DNA of 64,000 bases from Gemmatimonadaceae bacterium (GTDB lineage: Bacteria; Gemmatimonadota; Gemmatimonadetes; Gemmatimonadales; Gemmatimonadaceae): NCBI GenBank assembly GCA_022843265.1, contig JALHNZ010000002.1, positions 62,001-126,000 of the forward strand, read 5' to 3'. This document shows positions 45,333 through 54,486 of this stretch, piece after piece. The notes below the pieces were generated by a model. It saw nothing but the letters and a program-made list of their open reading frames with translations. It had not been told where the DNA came from and made no database searches. Each line of letters opens with the position of its first letter. The first letter of the stretch is position 1. Position numbers and translations under genes: made by a program.

Positions 45333-45889
45333 TGCGCTTCGCCCTTCCGGTAGTCCGCCTCTCGCGCTTCGTCATGCGAACCGCGCTGATCACATTTGCT
45401 GCGCTGAGCACTGCCGCGGCCACGCCGATGATCTCCAATACGCTCTACGCGCAGGACCTCGGCATCAAGGTGGGCGCAACGGCACCTGACGCACCACTCG
45501 AAACGCTCGATGGCAAGACCGTGCAGCTCAGCACGCTGATGGCCGGCAAGCCTACGCTGCTCGAGTTCTGGGCCACCTGGTGCGGCAACTGCAAGCAGCT
45601 GGAGCCGGCCATGCTCGCAGCGCACGCGAAGTACAAGGATCGGGTGCAGTTCATCGCCGTCGCGGTTTCGCTCAATCAGAGCGTCGAGCGCGTGAAGGCG
45701 TATCAGGCTCGCTTCAAAGTACCACTCACGTTTCTCTACGATCGACGTGGCGACGCGTCAGAGGCGTATGACGCGCCGGCCACATCGTACGTGGTCCTGA
45801 TCGACAAGGCCGGGAAAGTGGTGTACACCGGGGTGGGTGGCACCCAGAATCTCGACGCCGCGATCGCTAAGGCTTTGGGCGGGCTGTAG
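45332..45889 (+). CDS. Exported TlpA-like thioredoxin
   Basis: ATG 45332 shares a base with the CcdA stop (185 aa). The N-terminal hydrophobic region (TALITFAALSTAAATPMIS) is a signal peptide or anchor. The thioredoxin fold starts VGATAPDAPLETLDGKTVQL and has FWATWCGNCKQLEP (active CGNC), a cis-Pro region APATSYVVLIDKAG and GKVVYTGVG. It probably receives electrons from CcdA and keeps periplasmic or cytochrome c thiols reduced. Its end overlaps the convergent FecR gene by 23 bp. Confidence 0.92.
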   Translation: MRFALPVVRLSRFVMRTALITFAALSTAAATPMISNTLYAQDLGIKVGATAPDAPLETLDGKTVQLSTLMAGKPTLLEFWATWCGNCKQLEPAMLAAHAKYKDRVQFIAVAVSLNQSVERVKAYQARFKVPLTFLYDRRGDASEAYDAPATSYVVLIDKAGKVVYTGVGGTQNLDAAIAKALGGL

Positions 45890-47165
45890 CGTTCGACGGT
45901 GCGGCGTTTGCGCTCGCAGACGCCGCATCACGTAGCACCATTTGCTTCCCCTCGTAGTCTACGCGCAGATTCGCGGCGCGACTGAGTGCATCGAGCGCCT
46001 CGCCGGATGATTCAAGCGTCAGCCGCGCGTTCACCACACGCGTGCCGAGCGAGTCGTGGCTCAGCTGAGCGTCGACATCGTGCCAGCGCCGCAGCTGCGT
46101 CAGTGCCCGCGCCACCGACACGTTCTCGAGGACGAGTTCGCCGTCAACCCACGAGAAGGCCAAGGGCAGTTCCTCCCGCGCCGGCGTGCGCATGCTGCCG
46201 CTACGGGCGATCGCCACGCTCTCGCCTGCCTTCAGCGTGCGTGTTTCAGAAGCACCGGCCGCTACGCGTACGGTACCTTCGCGCACCGTCACCAGCACAT
46301 CCGCTTCGTCGTCGTACGCGCGCACCGTAAACGCCGTTCCGGTTGCCACGATGGAGGTGCCGTGCGCCCGCACTTCAAAGTTGGGTGACTTGTCCGGTGC
46401 GACCACAAAGTGTGCGGCGCCGTCCAGCGAGAGTCCACGGATATCGTTTCCAAATCCGCGCGGCACCCGGAGTGTGCTGCCGGCGGCGAGCTGCGCCGTG
46501 CTTTCGTCGAGCAGCGTAATCGTGCCGCGTTGTCCTGGTGCGGCGCGTAGCACGCGCACGTCTTCTGAATCGAGTGCGCGCGTCAGCGCCAGTTCCGCAC
46601 TGCCGCGATCCATCATGCGCATCGCCACGACAACCGCAATCAGCAGCACGACACCAGTCACGATCATGCCCATCGACAGCTTCTGACCGGCGACGCTGTT
46701 CACGTGCTCGCGCGCGTGTCGCTTGGCCAGCGCGCGCGATTCTTCGCGGTGTTCTTCGCGCTCCGCGTCGGACACATGCAAACGCGTACTGATGGCGTCC
46801 CACGCCTGCGTGGCGGACATACCCTGTTTGGCCGAGGGTGTTGTCACCTGCACGCCTTCGTGCACTTCGAAACGGTGCAACGCCGCACGACGACGCAGCT
46901 CATCGGCGCTACGATGCGGCACTGCCTCTTCGAGATAGTCGTCAAGCGACATGGGCGTCGTGAACGCCGCGCGATCAGTCCACGCACTCAGCAACACACT
47001 CATGGCCACGCGCGGTGCGGCGCTCGAATGTGTGCCGAGATGCTGCTCGGTTTTTTCTACCAGTGGATCGAATCGCGCGAGGACAAGTTGCTCGAACGCG
47101 TGTTCGTCGCCGTTACGAAATGATGCGACGAGTTCCTGCGGCAACGCGGTGATGATCGCGGGCAT
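45867..47165 (-). CDS. FecR-domain membrane protein with ECF-sigma-like N-terminus
   Basis: ATG 47165 has GGGAGG 6 nt upstream, so this start (432 aa) is preferred over an open frame to 47315. Residues 9-80 (LPQELVASFRNGDEHAFEQLVLARFDP, VLLSAWTDRAAF, SLDDYLEEAV) resemble ECF sigma region 2; no region 4 helix-turn-helix is evident. One transmembrane segment follows (MGMIVTGVVLLIAVVVAM, about 165-183), then a FecR domain (LLDESTAQLAAGSTLRVPRG, GLSLDGAAHFVVAPDKSPNFEVRA, VATGTAFTVRAY, TVREGTVRVAAG) and a C-terminal STN-like region (LENVSVARALTQLRRWHDVD). It may be a fused membrane signal transducer, or the sigma-like part may be an anti-sigma-type helical domain. Confidence 0.8.
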   Translation of the reverse strand: MPAIITALPQELVASFRNGDEHAFEQLVLARFDPLVEKTEQHLGTHSSAAPRVAMSVLLSAWTDRAAFTTPMSLDDYLEEAVPHRSADELRRRAALHRFEVHEGVQVTTPSAKQGMSATQAWDAISTRLHVSDAEREEHREESRALAKRHAREHVNSVAGQKLSMGMIVTGVVLLIAVVVAMRMMDRGSAELALTRALDSEDVRVLRAAPGQRGTITLLDESTAQLAAGSTLRVPRGFGNDIRGLSLDGAAHFVVAPDKSPNFEVRAHGTSIVATGTAFTVRAYDDEADVLVTVREGTVRVAAGASETRTLKAGESVAIARSGSMRTPAREELPLAFSWVDGELVLENVSVARALTQLRRWHDVDAQLSHDSLGTRVVNARLTLESSGEALDALSRAANLRVDYEGKQMVLRDAASASANAAPSNATARPKP

Positions 47166-47171
47166 GGCGGG

Positions 47172-47177
47172 CCTCCC
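47172..47177 (-). promoter_or_regulatory. Ribosome binding site of the FecR-domain gene
   Basis: GGGAGG on the minus strand, 6 nt before ATG 47165. It places the sigma-like segment immediately at the N-terminus. Confidence 0.7.
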
Positions 47178-47374
47178 GGCATGGAGATGCCGATCGCGTG
47201 GCGCGCGCGTTGGAGTCCTGAAGTACGGTCTCCCCGGTTGACGTGGGACGCGCACGTGGTTCACCATGTGCTCTGCGGCGCGAATGCGCCAGTGGCGGCG
47301 ACACGTTGTCGCCATTGTCGGGATTTGCTCGTCAGCATATCCCCGTCAGTGATTTCCCTACTCGGATAGTGAAC

Positions 47375-48421
47375 ATGTCGCTGCTCATCTATGGCGTGAC
47401 CGGTTATACCGGCCGATTGATCGTGCAGCGTGCCGTCGACGCTGGACTTCGTCCAATTCTGTCTGGTCGCGATATCGAAAGCGTGCGAGCCGTTGCAGAA
47501 CCACTCGGCTTGCCGTTTCGCATTGCCTCCTTGAACGATCGTGTGGCCGTTGACGCGCTCTTTCACGACGTGCGTGTGGTGTTGCACTGTGCGGGACCCT
47601 TTTCGCAAACGTACGCGCCAATGGTTGACGCATGTCTGCGCCATCGCGTGCACTATCTCGACATCACCGGTGAACTCCCGGTATTCGAAGCACTCGCGGC
47701 TCGCACGCACGAGGCGCAACGCGCCAACATCATGCTCATGCCGGGCACGGGCTTCGATGTCGTACCGAGTGATTGTCTCGCGGCGCATTTACACGCGCGT
47801 TTGCCCGATGCCACGTCGCTCGCGCTTGGCTTTCGTGCGCTCGGTGGCGTTTCGCGCGGCACCGCGCTCACCATGATTGAGAATCTCGGGAAGCCCGGGT
47901 GCATCAGAGTGCGTGGCCAGCTCGTGCCCGTTCCGCCGGCGTATCATACCCGCACAATTGATTTCGGCGACGGACCCAAGCTGGCGGTGACAATTCCATG
48001 GGGAGATGTCAGTACGGCGTATCACAGCACGGGGATTGGTGATGTGCGTGTGTACATGAGCGTGCATCCCAAGCAGCTCTCCATGCTGAAGCGTTCACGT
48101 CATCTCGGGTGGTTGTTGCGCACGTCGTTCGTGCAGCGACGACTGGCGGCTAAAGTGCGCGCCGCACCCGCCGGGCCGAACGAGCAAGCACGGGCCAAGG
48201 GTGCGAGCTTGCTGTGGGGTGAAGCAACGGCGCCAGACGGTCGCATGGTGACCTCGCGATTGCGCGGTCCCGAAGGTTATACGCTGACCGCCGACACGGC
48301 CGTGCGCATTGCGCAGCGCGTGTTGAACGGAGACGCACCCCCGGGCTTTCAGACGCCATCGCGTGCGTACGGTGCAGACTTCGTCCTGGAAACACCGGGC
48401 GTCACGAGAGAGGATCTGTAG
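47375..48421 (+). CDS. Saccharopine dehydrogenase-like NAD(P)-binding protein
   Basis: ATG 47375 (348 aa) starts at the Rossmann motif SLLIYGVTGYTGRLIVQRAV; the frame is open upstream to 47243 but that overlaps the divergent FecR gene. Other landmarks: VVLHCAGPFSQTYAPMVDACL, HYLDITGELPVFE and MPGTGFDVVPSDCLAAHL, matching the saccharopine dehydrogenase-like/trans-acting enoyl reductase family. It probably binds NADP(H) to reduce a carbonyl or enoyl group; substrate unknown. Confidence 0.9.
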   Translation: MSLLIYGVTGYTGRLIVQRAVDAGLRPILSGRDIESVRAVAEPLGLPFRIASLNDRVAVDALFHDVRVVLHCAGPFSQTYAPMVDACLRHRVHYLDITGELPVFEALAARTHEAQRANIMLMPGTGFDVVPSDCLAAHLHARLPDATSLALGFRALGGVSRGTALTMIENLGKPGCIRVRGQLVPVPPAYHTRTIDFGDGPKLAVTIPWGDVSTAYHSTGIGDVRVYMSVHPKQLSMLKRSRHLGWLLRTSFVQRRLAAKVRAAPAGPNEQARAKGASLLWGEATAPDGRMVTSRLRGPEGYTLTADTAVRIAQRVLNGDAPPGFQTPSRAYGADFVLETPGVTREDL

Positions 48422-48552
48422 CGTCGACGAAAAATCGAAGCGCGCCGGTAAGGTGACAGGCACGAGCGTTCTGAGATAGTTTCCAAAATGCGAGCCAGCG
48501 CATGTCGCTGACCCGTTCCATTTCCTGTGCGCGACTCACCCACGCCGATGCC

Positions 48553-49746
48553 ATGACCACACCGCGCGTTCCCGCTCCGTCGAACGAATCCGACGCAGCC
48601 ACCGGAGTCATTGATCCGGAGCTGCTCGAGGAACTCGAACCGTCGGCGTCAATGGACGTTGGCACGTCCATGTGGGCGGTGGTCTTCGCGGGAGGCATTG
48701 GTACACGTTTCTGGCCCATCAGCACGCCGGATCGCCCCAAGCAGGTGCTGCCGCTCGTTGACGCCAGACCGCTCATCGCCGACACACTGGCACGACTCGC
48801 GCCACTGGTACCGGCGCAGCGTGTGCTGGTGGTGACCAGCGCAGACATCGCCGATGTACTGCACGCGGCTATCCCCGAGTTACCGCGCGCCAACCTGCTC
48901 ATTGAACCGCGCCCGCTCGGCACCGCCGCCGCACTCGCGTGGGGCGCTCAGGAGATCAGTCAGCGCGCCGGACCCAAGACCGTCTTTTGCGCACTGCACG
49001 CAGATCTCGCGGTGGATTACCGCGATGCGTTTCACGACACGTTGCGCCGAGCAGCGCAAATCGCATCGCGCGATCCATGGTTGGTGACGATTGGCGCGAA
49101 ACCGTCGCGCTGTGAGCCGTACTTCGGCTATCTCAAGCCTGGCTTACCCCTCGACTCCTTCGTGTCCCTGGCCGACGGCGGGGCGTGTCGGGTTGAACAC
49201 TTCGTGGAGAAGCCGTCACTGGCGCTGGCGGATACGCTCATTGCCGAGGGCGCACTGTGGAACACCGGCGTGTTTGTCTGGCAGGCGCAGACCGTGCTTG
49301 AGCAACTCGCCGCGCGCGTGCCGGAGATTGCGAGTGGATTGCCATATCTCGCGGCGGGCGAAATGCCGCTGTTTATTGAGCAGATCACGCGCAATATCTC
49401 GATCGATCGCGGTTTGCTTGAGCGGAGCGACCGCGTGGTGGTGCTCAGCGCCGGATTCGGTTGGGACGATGTCGGAACGTGGGCATCACTCCGTCGTGTG
49501 CGCGAACTCGACGATACCGGCAACGGCGTGATGGGCCCGGTGCACTGCGTGGATGCCTCCGGCAACATCGTGCACAGCGAAGACGGCGAAATTGTGGTGT
49601 ATGGCGTGAGCGGCTTGCTGGTGGTGAGCATTGAAGGCCTCACCTTTGTCACCACGCTGGACCGGGCCACCGAACTCGGCCCCCTAATCGCGCAACTGCC
49701 GCCGCATCTCCGCGTTCGCCCCGGAAAAACGCCGCCGCTGAGCTGA
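48553..49746 (+). CDS. manC: Mannose-1-phosphate guanylyltransferase (GDP-mannose pyrophosphorylase)
   Basis: The start is placed at ATG 48553 (397 aa); in-frame ATGs at 48502 and 48670 are alternatives, and the first 35 residues are low in conservation. The nucleotidyltransferase core has WAVVFAGGIGTRFWPISTPDRPKQVLPL (GTP/Mg binding, PKQ), LIEPRPLGTAAALAWGA, VEKPSLALAD, WNTGVFVWQAQ and SAGFGWDDVGTWASL. It makes GDP-mannose from mannose-1-phosphate and GTP for polysaccharide or glycan synthesis. No other polysaccharide gene is nearby. Confidence 0.93.
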   Translation: MTTPRVPAPSNESDAATGVIDPELLEELEPSASMDVGTSMWAVVFAGGIGTRFWPISTPDRPKQVLPLVDARPLIADTLARLAPLVPAQRVLVVTSADIADVLHAAIPELPRANLLIEPRPLGTAAALAWGAQEISQRAGPKTVFCALHADLAVDYRDAFHDTLRRAAQIASRDPWLVTIGAKPSRCEPYFGYLKPGLPLDSFVSLADGGACRVEHFVEKPSLALADTLIAEGALWNTGVFVWQAQTVLEQLAARVPEIASGLPYLAAGEMPLFIEQITRNISIDRGLLERSDRVVVLSAGFGWDDVGTWASLRRVRELDDTGNGVMGPVHCVDASGNIVHSEDGEIVVYGVSGLLVVSIEGLTFVTTLDRATELGPLIAQLPPHLRVRPGKTPPLS

Positions 49747-49755
49747 ACGGCGCCG

Positions 49756-50571
49756 TTATTTGCCCTGAAACACCGGCGTTCGCTTTTCGCCGAACGCCGC
49801 CATCGCTTCTCGCACATCCGCTGTGCCGAAGCACGTTTTGATGTGAGACAGTTCGCTGCGCAGCTGCGCTTCGAGTGTCGCGCTGGCACTCTCCAGCAAC
49901 AAGCGTTTCGTGAGTGCAAGGGCAATCGGCGGACCGGAGGCAATCATGGCCGCCATCGCGTGCGCGATGGCGAGCGCCTCGCCGTCCGGCGCGACACGAG
50001 TGGCCAGACCGATGCGTTCCGCTTCGTCGGCCATCACATCGCGTCCACTGAAAATGATTTCTGCGGCACGCGCGTGCCCGATCAGTCGCGGCAGCATCCA
50101 GGTGACGCCTGCATCCGGCGACAGACCGCGTCGCACGTAGCCCGCGGTTAATCGCGCGCCCGCGGCCACCACGCGCATATCGCAAGCCAGTGCCAACCCG
50201 AAGCCTGCACCCGCGGCTGGTCCGTTGACCGCCGCGATCACGGGTTTCTCACAGCGCGTAATCGAGAGCACCCACTTGCCCACCCAATAGAGCGGATCGA
50301 ATCGTTCGCTGCGCGATCCGGCACTCAGCGAGACGGGCTCGCCGAGATCGAGCCCCGCGCAGAATCCGCGTCCGGCACCGGTAATCACCACCACACGCAC
50401 CGCGTCGTCGTGCGCGGCGTGGTCCACCGCCTGCGGCAGCTCGATCGACAGCTGCGGATTCACCGCGTTCAACCGATCGGGTCGATTCAGCGTGATCGTG
50501 CACACGCCGTTCGCCGAGGTCTCGACCTCAAGATGCTGGAATCCACCGGTCGCGGGCGTTGCGTTCGACAT
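49756..50571 (-). CDS. Enoyl-CoA hydratase/isomerase, PaaG-like
   Basis: ATG 50571 has a GAGAG-type site 4-5 nt upstream; the frame is open to 50640. 271 aa, crotonase fold: CTITLNRPDRLNAVN, VVITGAGRGFCAGLDL (oxyanion hole), CEKPVIAAVNGPAAGAGFGLALACD, and YVRRGLSPDAGVTWMLPRLIG with Asp in the PDxG motif, as in PaaG-type isomerases, rather than the two Glu of classical hydratases. C-terminus AAFGEKRTPVFQGK is family-typical. It may isomerise a ring-epoxide or enoyl-CoA; no paa genes are present. Convergent with manC. Confidence 0.9.
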   Translation of the reverse strand: MSNATPATGGFQHLEVETSANGVCTITLNRPDRLNAVNPQLSIELPQAVDHAAHDDAVRVVVITGAGRGFCAGLDLGEPVSLSAGSRSERFDPLYWVGKWVLSITRCEKPVIAAVNGPAAGAGFGLALACDMRVVAAGARLTAGYVRRGLSPDAGVTWMLPRLIGHARAAEIIFSGRDVMADEAERIGLATRVAPDGEALAIAHAMAAMIASGPPIALALTKRLLLESASATLEAQLRSELSHIKTCFGTADVREAMAAFGEKRTPVFQGK

Positions 50572-50793
50572 GACTCTCTCGGGCAAAGTGGGTGGGAATC
50601 GGGCCGTTCCTGTGACAGCCATACCTGAATCGTAGACCATCCAAAGATGGTGCCGTGACCGCGGTTGTGGGCGCCCCCACTACCGTTGGCCCCCTCCCTC
50701 TATGTAGATCACAGGTCCAACCACCTGACTCGTGCCGAATCTGAACCGCCACCTGGTTTCTCATTCTCACGAGCTCGCATCGGTCTGCGTTCC

Positions 50794-51288
50794 ATGCCCG
50801 GCACTCGAAGCTCCCGTCCGTCCAACACGCAGCAGCTCCACGAAGACGAAGACGTTGCGTTCAACGCGCACCCGACCGCCTGCGCGGATGCCCTTTCGCG
50901 CACGGCCGAAGAGTGCGCCCGCCAGCGCGAGCGTCTCTCCCGACTGATCGCGCGCAATGTCGGGCGGGCAGAACTCACGGCCGCCCACGCCATCGTTGAT
51001 ACGTGCGACCTGGCGCTCGAAGAGTGCGTGACGCAGTACGAAGAGGCGTGCAAGACGGACTCGATCCCCGACGAGTCGCTCCGCAAGCTTGGCAACGTGT
51101 TGTGGCATGCCGCGCGCGAATATCTGCGACGCCATTCCATCGCCGATCACGCCTCACGTCTGATCAAGCAGCACGACGCGGAAGCTCTGGGTGACCTCCA
51201 TTTTGAGTACGAGCTTGAAGCGTCGGCCGCGCTCGCGCTGCGCCACGCCTGTACGTCGTACTTCAAGGCACGCCCCGAAGCCGCCTAG
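50794..51288 (+). CDS. Helical hypothetical protein
   Basis: ATG 50794 gives 164 aa; the frame is open to 50665 with no good ribosome binding site at either place. The protein is predicted almost all alpha-helical, rich in Ala/Glu/Arg with several Cys (ECARQRERLSRLIARNVGRAE, DTCDLALEECVTQYEEACK). No signal or membrane span; I recognise no family. It stops 12 nt before the DUF389 gene, so co-transcription is likely. Confidence 0.6.
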   Translation: MPGTRSSRPSNTQQLHEDEDVAFNAHPTACADALSRTAEECARQRERLSRLIARNVGRAELTAAHAIVDTCDLALEECVTQYEEACKTDSIPDESLRKLGNVLWHAAREYLRRHSIADHASRLIKQHDAEALGDLHFEYELEASAALALRHACTSYFKARPEAA

Positions 51289-51300
51289 CACAGGGCGCAC

Positions 51301-52695
51301 GTGTTTTCGTATGGCTTGCTGCGCCGCTTCGCGCGGACACGCAACCGATTTGCCCTCGCGGCGGGCACTGACAGTGAAGGCACGGCGCAGCGGATTGAAG
51401 CGGGCATTGATCTGCGCGGTGAGCGTGCCTGGCTGCTCATTTGTTCGTGCCTGCTGGCCAGTATAGGGCTCGATACCGGGTCGGTGGCCGTCATTATTGG
51501 CGCGATGCTCATCTCACCGCTCATGTCGCCGATTCTCGGCGTTGGTTTGAGCACGGCGGTGGCCGATCGGCGGATGCTGCAACACGCGGCTCGCGAACTT
51601 TCGCTTGCCACGGGGATCACACTCGGTGTCAGCACGTTGTATTTCGCACTGACGCCGCTCGGCGAACCCACATCCGAACTCATATCGCGCACGCAGCCCA
51701 CGCTGCTCGATGTCGGCGTTGCGCTCTTTGGCGGCATTGCCGGTATCGTGGCCGGCTCGCGCCGCGAGCAAAGTCTGGCGTTACCGGGCGTGGCCATTGC
51801 GACGGCGCTCATGCCGCCGCTGTGCACCGCGGGGTTTGGACTGGCCACGGGACGACCCGCGTTCTTCTTCGGTGCGCTCTACCTGTACGTGATTAATGCG
51901 ATCTTTATCTCGTTGGCCACGTTCGGCATTGCGCGTTTTCTGCAGTTTCCACTGCGCAGCTTCTCCGACGCGAAAAAACGAAAACGCGAAATTCGATTGG
52001 TCTCGTCGATCGCGACCATCGCGATCCTGCCGAGTCTCGGCTTCCTCTATTTCACCGTGCAAGAGGCGCGCGAAACGCGACGCATTGGCCAGTTTCTCAC
52101 GGGCGAAGTGGAGAAGCGCGGTGGTGAAGTCATGCGGTGGACTCGCGTCACATCCGACGATTCCTCGCGGATCAAGCTGTTTCTGGCCGGCACGGCGTTT
52201 GAGCCGGAGACCGTCGATTCACTCACGCAGTCACTCGATTCCTACGGGCTTGATCGATACGGACTTGATCTGGTGCAGAGCGGCATTTCATCGCGTGAAC
52301 TGCAACGCATGGAAACCGATGTGCAGCGGGGAATTCTTCAGGCGCTCGAGATCGCGCAGCGGGCCACCGACTCTGCCGCTGCGGTAACGAAGGCTCGGAG
52401 CGACTCGGCGCAGCGCGGCGCGGTGGACACGGCGAAGGTTCGCGTCGTCGCTCGCGAGCTGGCGCAGGTCTTTCCGGAGCTCGTCATGGTGTCGTACGTC
52501 TCCCAGAATGCGCTGCTTGCCGATTCGCTCGCGCCTTCGCGCACCATGCTGGTGGAGTTTGGGGCTGGGGTCAGTGCCGCCAAACAGCGCGAGATTCTCG
52601 ATCGCGGCCGCTCCCTGCTGCAGGCCCGTCTGGGAAGCGACGCCGTGCGCCTTGTGACACGCCAGGCCGCTGAGCCGCTCTCGCAACGCCGATAG
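51301..52695 (+). CDS. DUF389 membrane protein
   Basis: GTG start, 464 aa. The DUF389 region is at the N-terminal half: ERAWLLICSCLLASIGLDTGS, VIIGAMLISPLMSPILGVGLS and VAIATALMPPLCTAGFGLATG, with about six membrane segments and YLYVINAIFISLATFGIARFL. The C-terminal 220 residues follow a further span (IATIAILPSLGFLYFTVQ) and form a soluble alpha/beta region. The family is uncharacterised; some members are called hydrophobic domain proteins. Confidence 0.92.
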   Translation: MFSYGLLRRFARTRNRFALAAGTDSEGTAQRIEAGIDLRGERAWLLICSCLLASIGLDTGSVAVIIGAMLISPLMSPILGVGLSTAVADRRMLQHAARELSLATGITLGVSTLYFALTPLGEPTSELISRTQPTLLDVGVALFGGIAGIVAGSRREQSLALPGVAIATALMPPLCTAGFGLATGRPAFFFGALYLYVINAIFISLATFGIARFLQFPLRSFSDAKKRKREIRLVSSIATIAILPSLGFLYFTVQEARETRRIGQFLTGEVEKRGGEVMRWTRVTSDDSSRIKLFLAGTAFEPETVDSLTQSLDSYGLDRYGLDLVQSGISSRELQRMETDVQRGILQALEIAQRATDSAAAVTKARSDSAQRGAVDTAKVRVVARELAQVFPELVMVSYVSQNALLADSLAPSRTMLVEFGAGVSAAKQREILDRGRSLLQARLGSDAVRLVTRQAAEPLSQRR

Positions 52696-52898
52696 TTCAA
52701 CTCGCGCGTGTTATCAGTGGACACTCACTGTCCTGCCGGGTGGACGATGGCCCCCCTGGGTTGCGCGGCGCGCGTGATAATCGACTGGCAATTCGCGACT
52801 TAGCTTTTTCTCCGCGCTGGCACTGCGCTTGCACTTACCAAAGTCGGTTCTGAAAGGTCGCACATCAACCGACTCCTCAATTCTCGCGAGCGTTTCCC

Positions 52899-53546
52899 AT
52901 GCGTCGTCGTATCCTCGCTCAGTTATCATCCCGCAACCTGCCCATGGTCGCGGCACTCGCCCTGCTCGGCGTGAGCGCCCTTCCTCTTGACGCCTTTGCG
53001 CAAGACCGCTCGTGGCCGCCGCAGTACCGGCGCGACCGCGCCCAGCTCGCGCTTGAGGCGTCCGGCTCGCTCGCATCGTTGCGAGGCGAGGCGCTCGGCT
53101 CGGCAACGGACGGCACCGGTTTTGATGTGATGGGCTCCGTGGGCGTGAGCGTGCTGTCGCTCGGCGGTGGGTATCAGCGCAGTACGCATTCGCTGGGCGG
53201 CGACAACGCCGTGGTGCAGGGCGTGTTCTTCGAACCGCGTATTGCGTTGCCCTTAGTCGCGCGCAACTTCACGCCGTTCGTGTACGGACGCGTGGCGCGC
53301 CTTCAGCGCTCGTTCGAAACCGGGGTTGGGGAAAGCACGACCAACGGAACCGGCCTTGGCGCTGGACTCGGCACCTATGTGTGGTTGGCGCCGAACGTGC
53401 AACTGAATACCACGGTGGGATGGACGGATCTGCGATTCGGCGACGCGGGTGACGTCTCTATTTTTCCGATCACCGGCCGCACAACGGGCTCCAGCTGGGG
53501 CGTTCGCGCCGGACTCACGCTCGGCTTTGATCGTTGGGGACGCTAG
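52899..53546 (+). CDS. Small outer-membrane beta-barrel protein
   Basis: 215 aa with a signal peptide (LPMVAALALLGVSALPLDAFAQ). The mature part alternates polar and hydrophobic residues in about eight strands (VSVLSLGGGYQRS, VVQGVFFEPRIALPLV, FTPFVYGRVARLQRSFE, GLGAGLGTYVWLA, VQLNTTVGWTDLRFG) and ends GVRAGLTLGFDRWGR with no C-terminal Phe. This is the style of OmpA/OmpX-like small barrels. The 203-bp gap upstream holds no convincing promoter. Confidence 0.75.
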   Translation: MRRRILAQLSSRNLPMVAALALLGVSALPLDAFAQDRSWPPQYRRDRAQLALEASGSLASLRGEALGSATDGTGFDVMGSVGVSVLSLGGGYQRSTHSLGGDNAVVQGVFFEPRIALPLVARNFTPFVYGRVARLQRSFETGVGESTTNGTGLGAGLGTYVWLAPNVQLNTTVGWTDLRFGDAGDVSIFPITGRTTGSSWGVRAGLTLGFDRWGR

Positions 53547-53562
53547 AGCGAGACCGTGTGCT

Positions 53563-54099
53563 TCACTCCGAGCCGGTGAGCTCCAGCTCCAGCAGTTTTT
53601 TCGCCGGCTGTGGATCGCGTGTGAGATAGACCTGCAACCGATTGACGATCACCGGTGACGTGACACGGAGCGCGAGCAACTCGCGCTCCGTGGTGCGCGT
53701 GAGTGTCTTGAAAAAGTTCAGCGTGCAGTGCGGCGTAAACAGAAAGCGCGCCGGCTTGAACGGCAGCCCGCTTGTGGCAATGCGCTCATGCAGTGTGCGC
53801 AACGGCCCGTACGGATCGAGTGGCAGCGAAATGATATCCGTCTGCATGAATCGCACTGGCGCGCCGAACGCGAGCGACATCGGCGCGGTAGACGAACAGA
53901 TAGGCGCCAGCGCGTCCCGAATACGCGCCACCGGTGTGTCGGTGGGGATGGCACCAACGCCAGACGAACCCACGAGGGTCACGTGCGGCGGCGTGAGACG
54001 CGCAAGCTTCAGGTCGTACTTCTCTTGAATCTCACGAACCACGCGACCAGCGTCGCCCGGCAACTCCGCGAGAACAAAGATCCCGAATGAGGCCGCCAT
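53563..54099 (-). CDS. 2H phosphoesterase / 2'-5' RNA ligase-like protein
   Basis: 178 aa. Two HxT motifs define the 2H fold: PPHVTLVG and FTPHCTLNFF, expected to form the twin active-site His pairs. The family includes LigT RNA ligases and cyclic phosphodiesterases; the substrate is unknown. The N-terminus (MAASFGIFVLAELPGDAG) is a normal first strand. Convergent with the barrel gene (16-bp gap). Confidence 0.88.
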   Translation of the reverse strand: MAASFGIFVLAELPGDAGRVVREIQEKYDLKLARLTPPHVTLVGSSGVGAIPTDTPVARIRDALAPICSSTAPMSLAFGAPVRFMQTDIISLPLDPYGPLRTLHERIATSGLPFKPARFLFTPHCTLNFFKTLTRTTERELLALRVTSPVIVNRLQVYLTRDPQPAKKLLELELTGSE

Positions 54100-54218
54100 A
54101 CTAACGAACCACTCGGGAGAGGCGCATGCAGGGCAAGTGTGACAGGGATTACAGGAAATCGCACAGCAACGCCACGACGACCCTCACGCGGCGCGCGTTG
54201 AACCTGTAACTTGACCTC

Positions 54219-54482
54219 ATGGGCGAAGCCATGGCAGTGATCCGCGAATACGCGAGTGAGTCTGAGGCGCATGTCGCGCGCAGCGTGCTGGAAGCGCACG
54301 ACATTCCAGCGGCTGTCCTGCGCGACAGCGCCGGTGGGATGCTTCCGTCGATGCAGCTGATTTTTCCGGTACGATTGGCGGTTCGGCAGGCCGATATGGC
54401 CCGCGCCATTGACGTGCTGGACGCTCCGTTCACCGACAACGACGACTACCTCGGCGACGATTTCGACACGCCTGCCGGCTAG
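54219..54482 (+). CDS. DUF2007-type small protein
   Basis: 87 aa, possibly starting at the second ATG (54231). The fold is ferredoxin-like: VIREYASESEAHVARSVLEAHDIPAAVLRD, then QLIFPVRLAVRQADMARAIDVLD, matching DUF2007 (putative signal-transducing proteins related to the PII-like superfamily). It ends with an acidic tail. First gene of a plus-strand cluster; the SDR gene begins 4 nt later. Confidence 0.85.
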   Translation: MGEAMAVIREYASESEAHVARSVLEAHDIPAAVLRDSAGGMLPSMQLIFPVRLAVRQADMARAIDVLDAPFTDNDDYLGDDFDTPAG

Positions 54483-54486
54483 GTTC

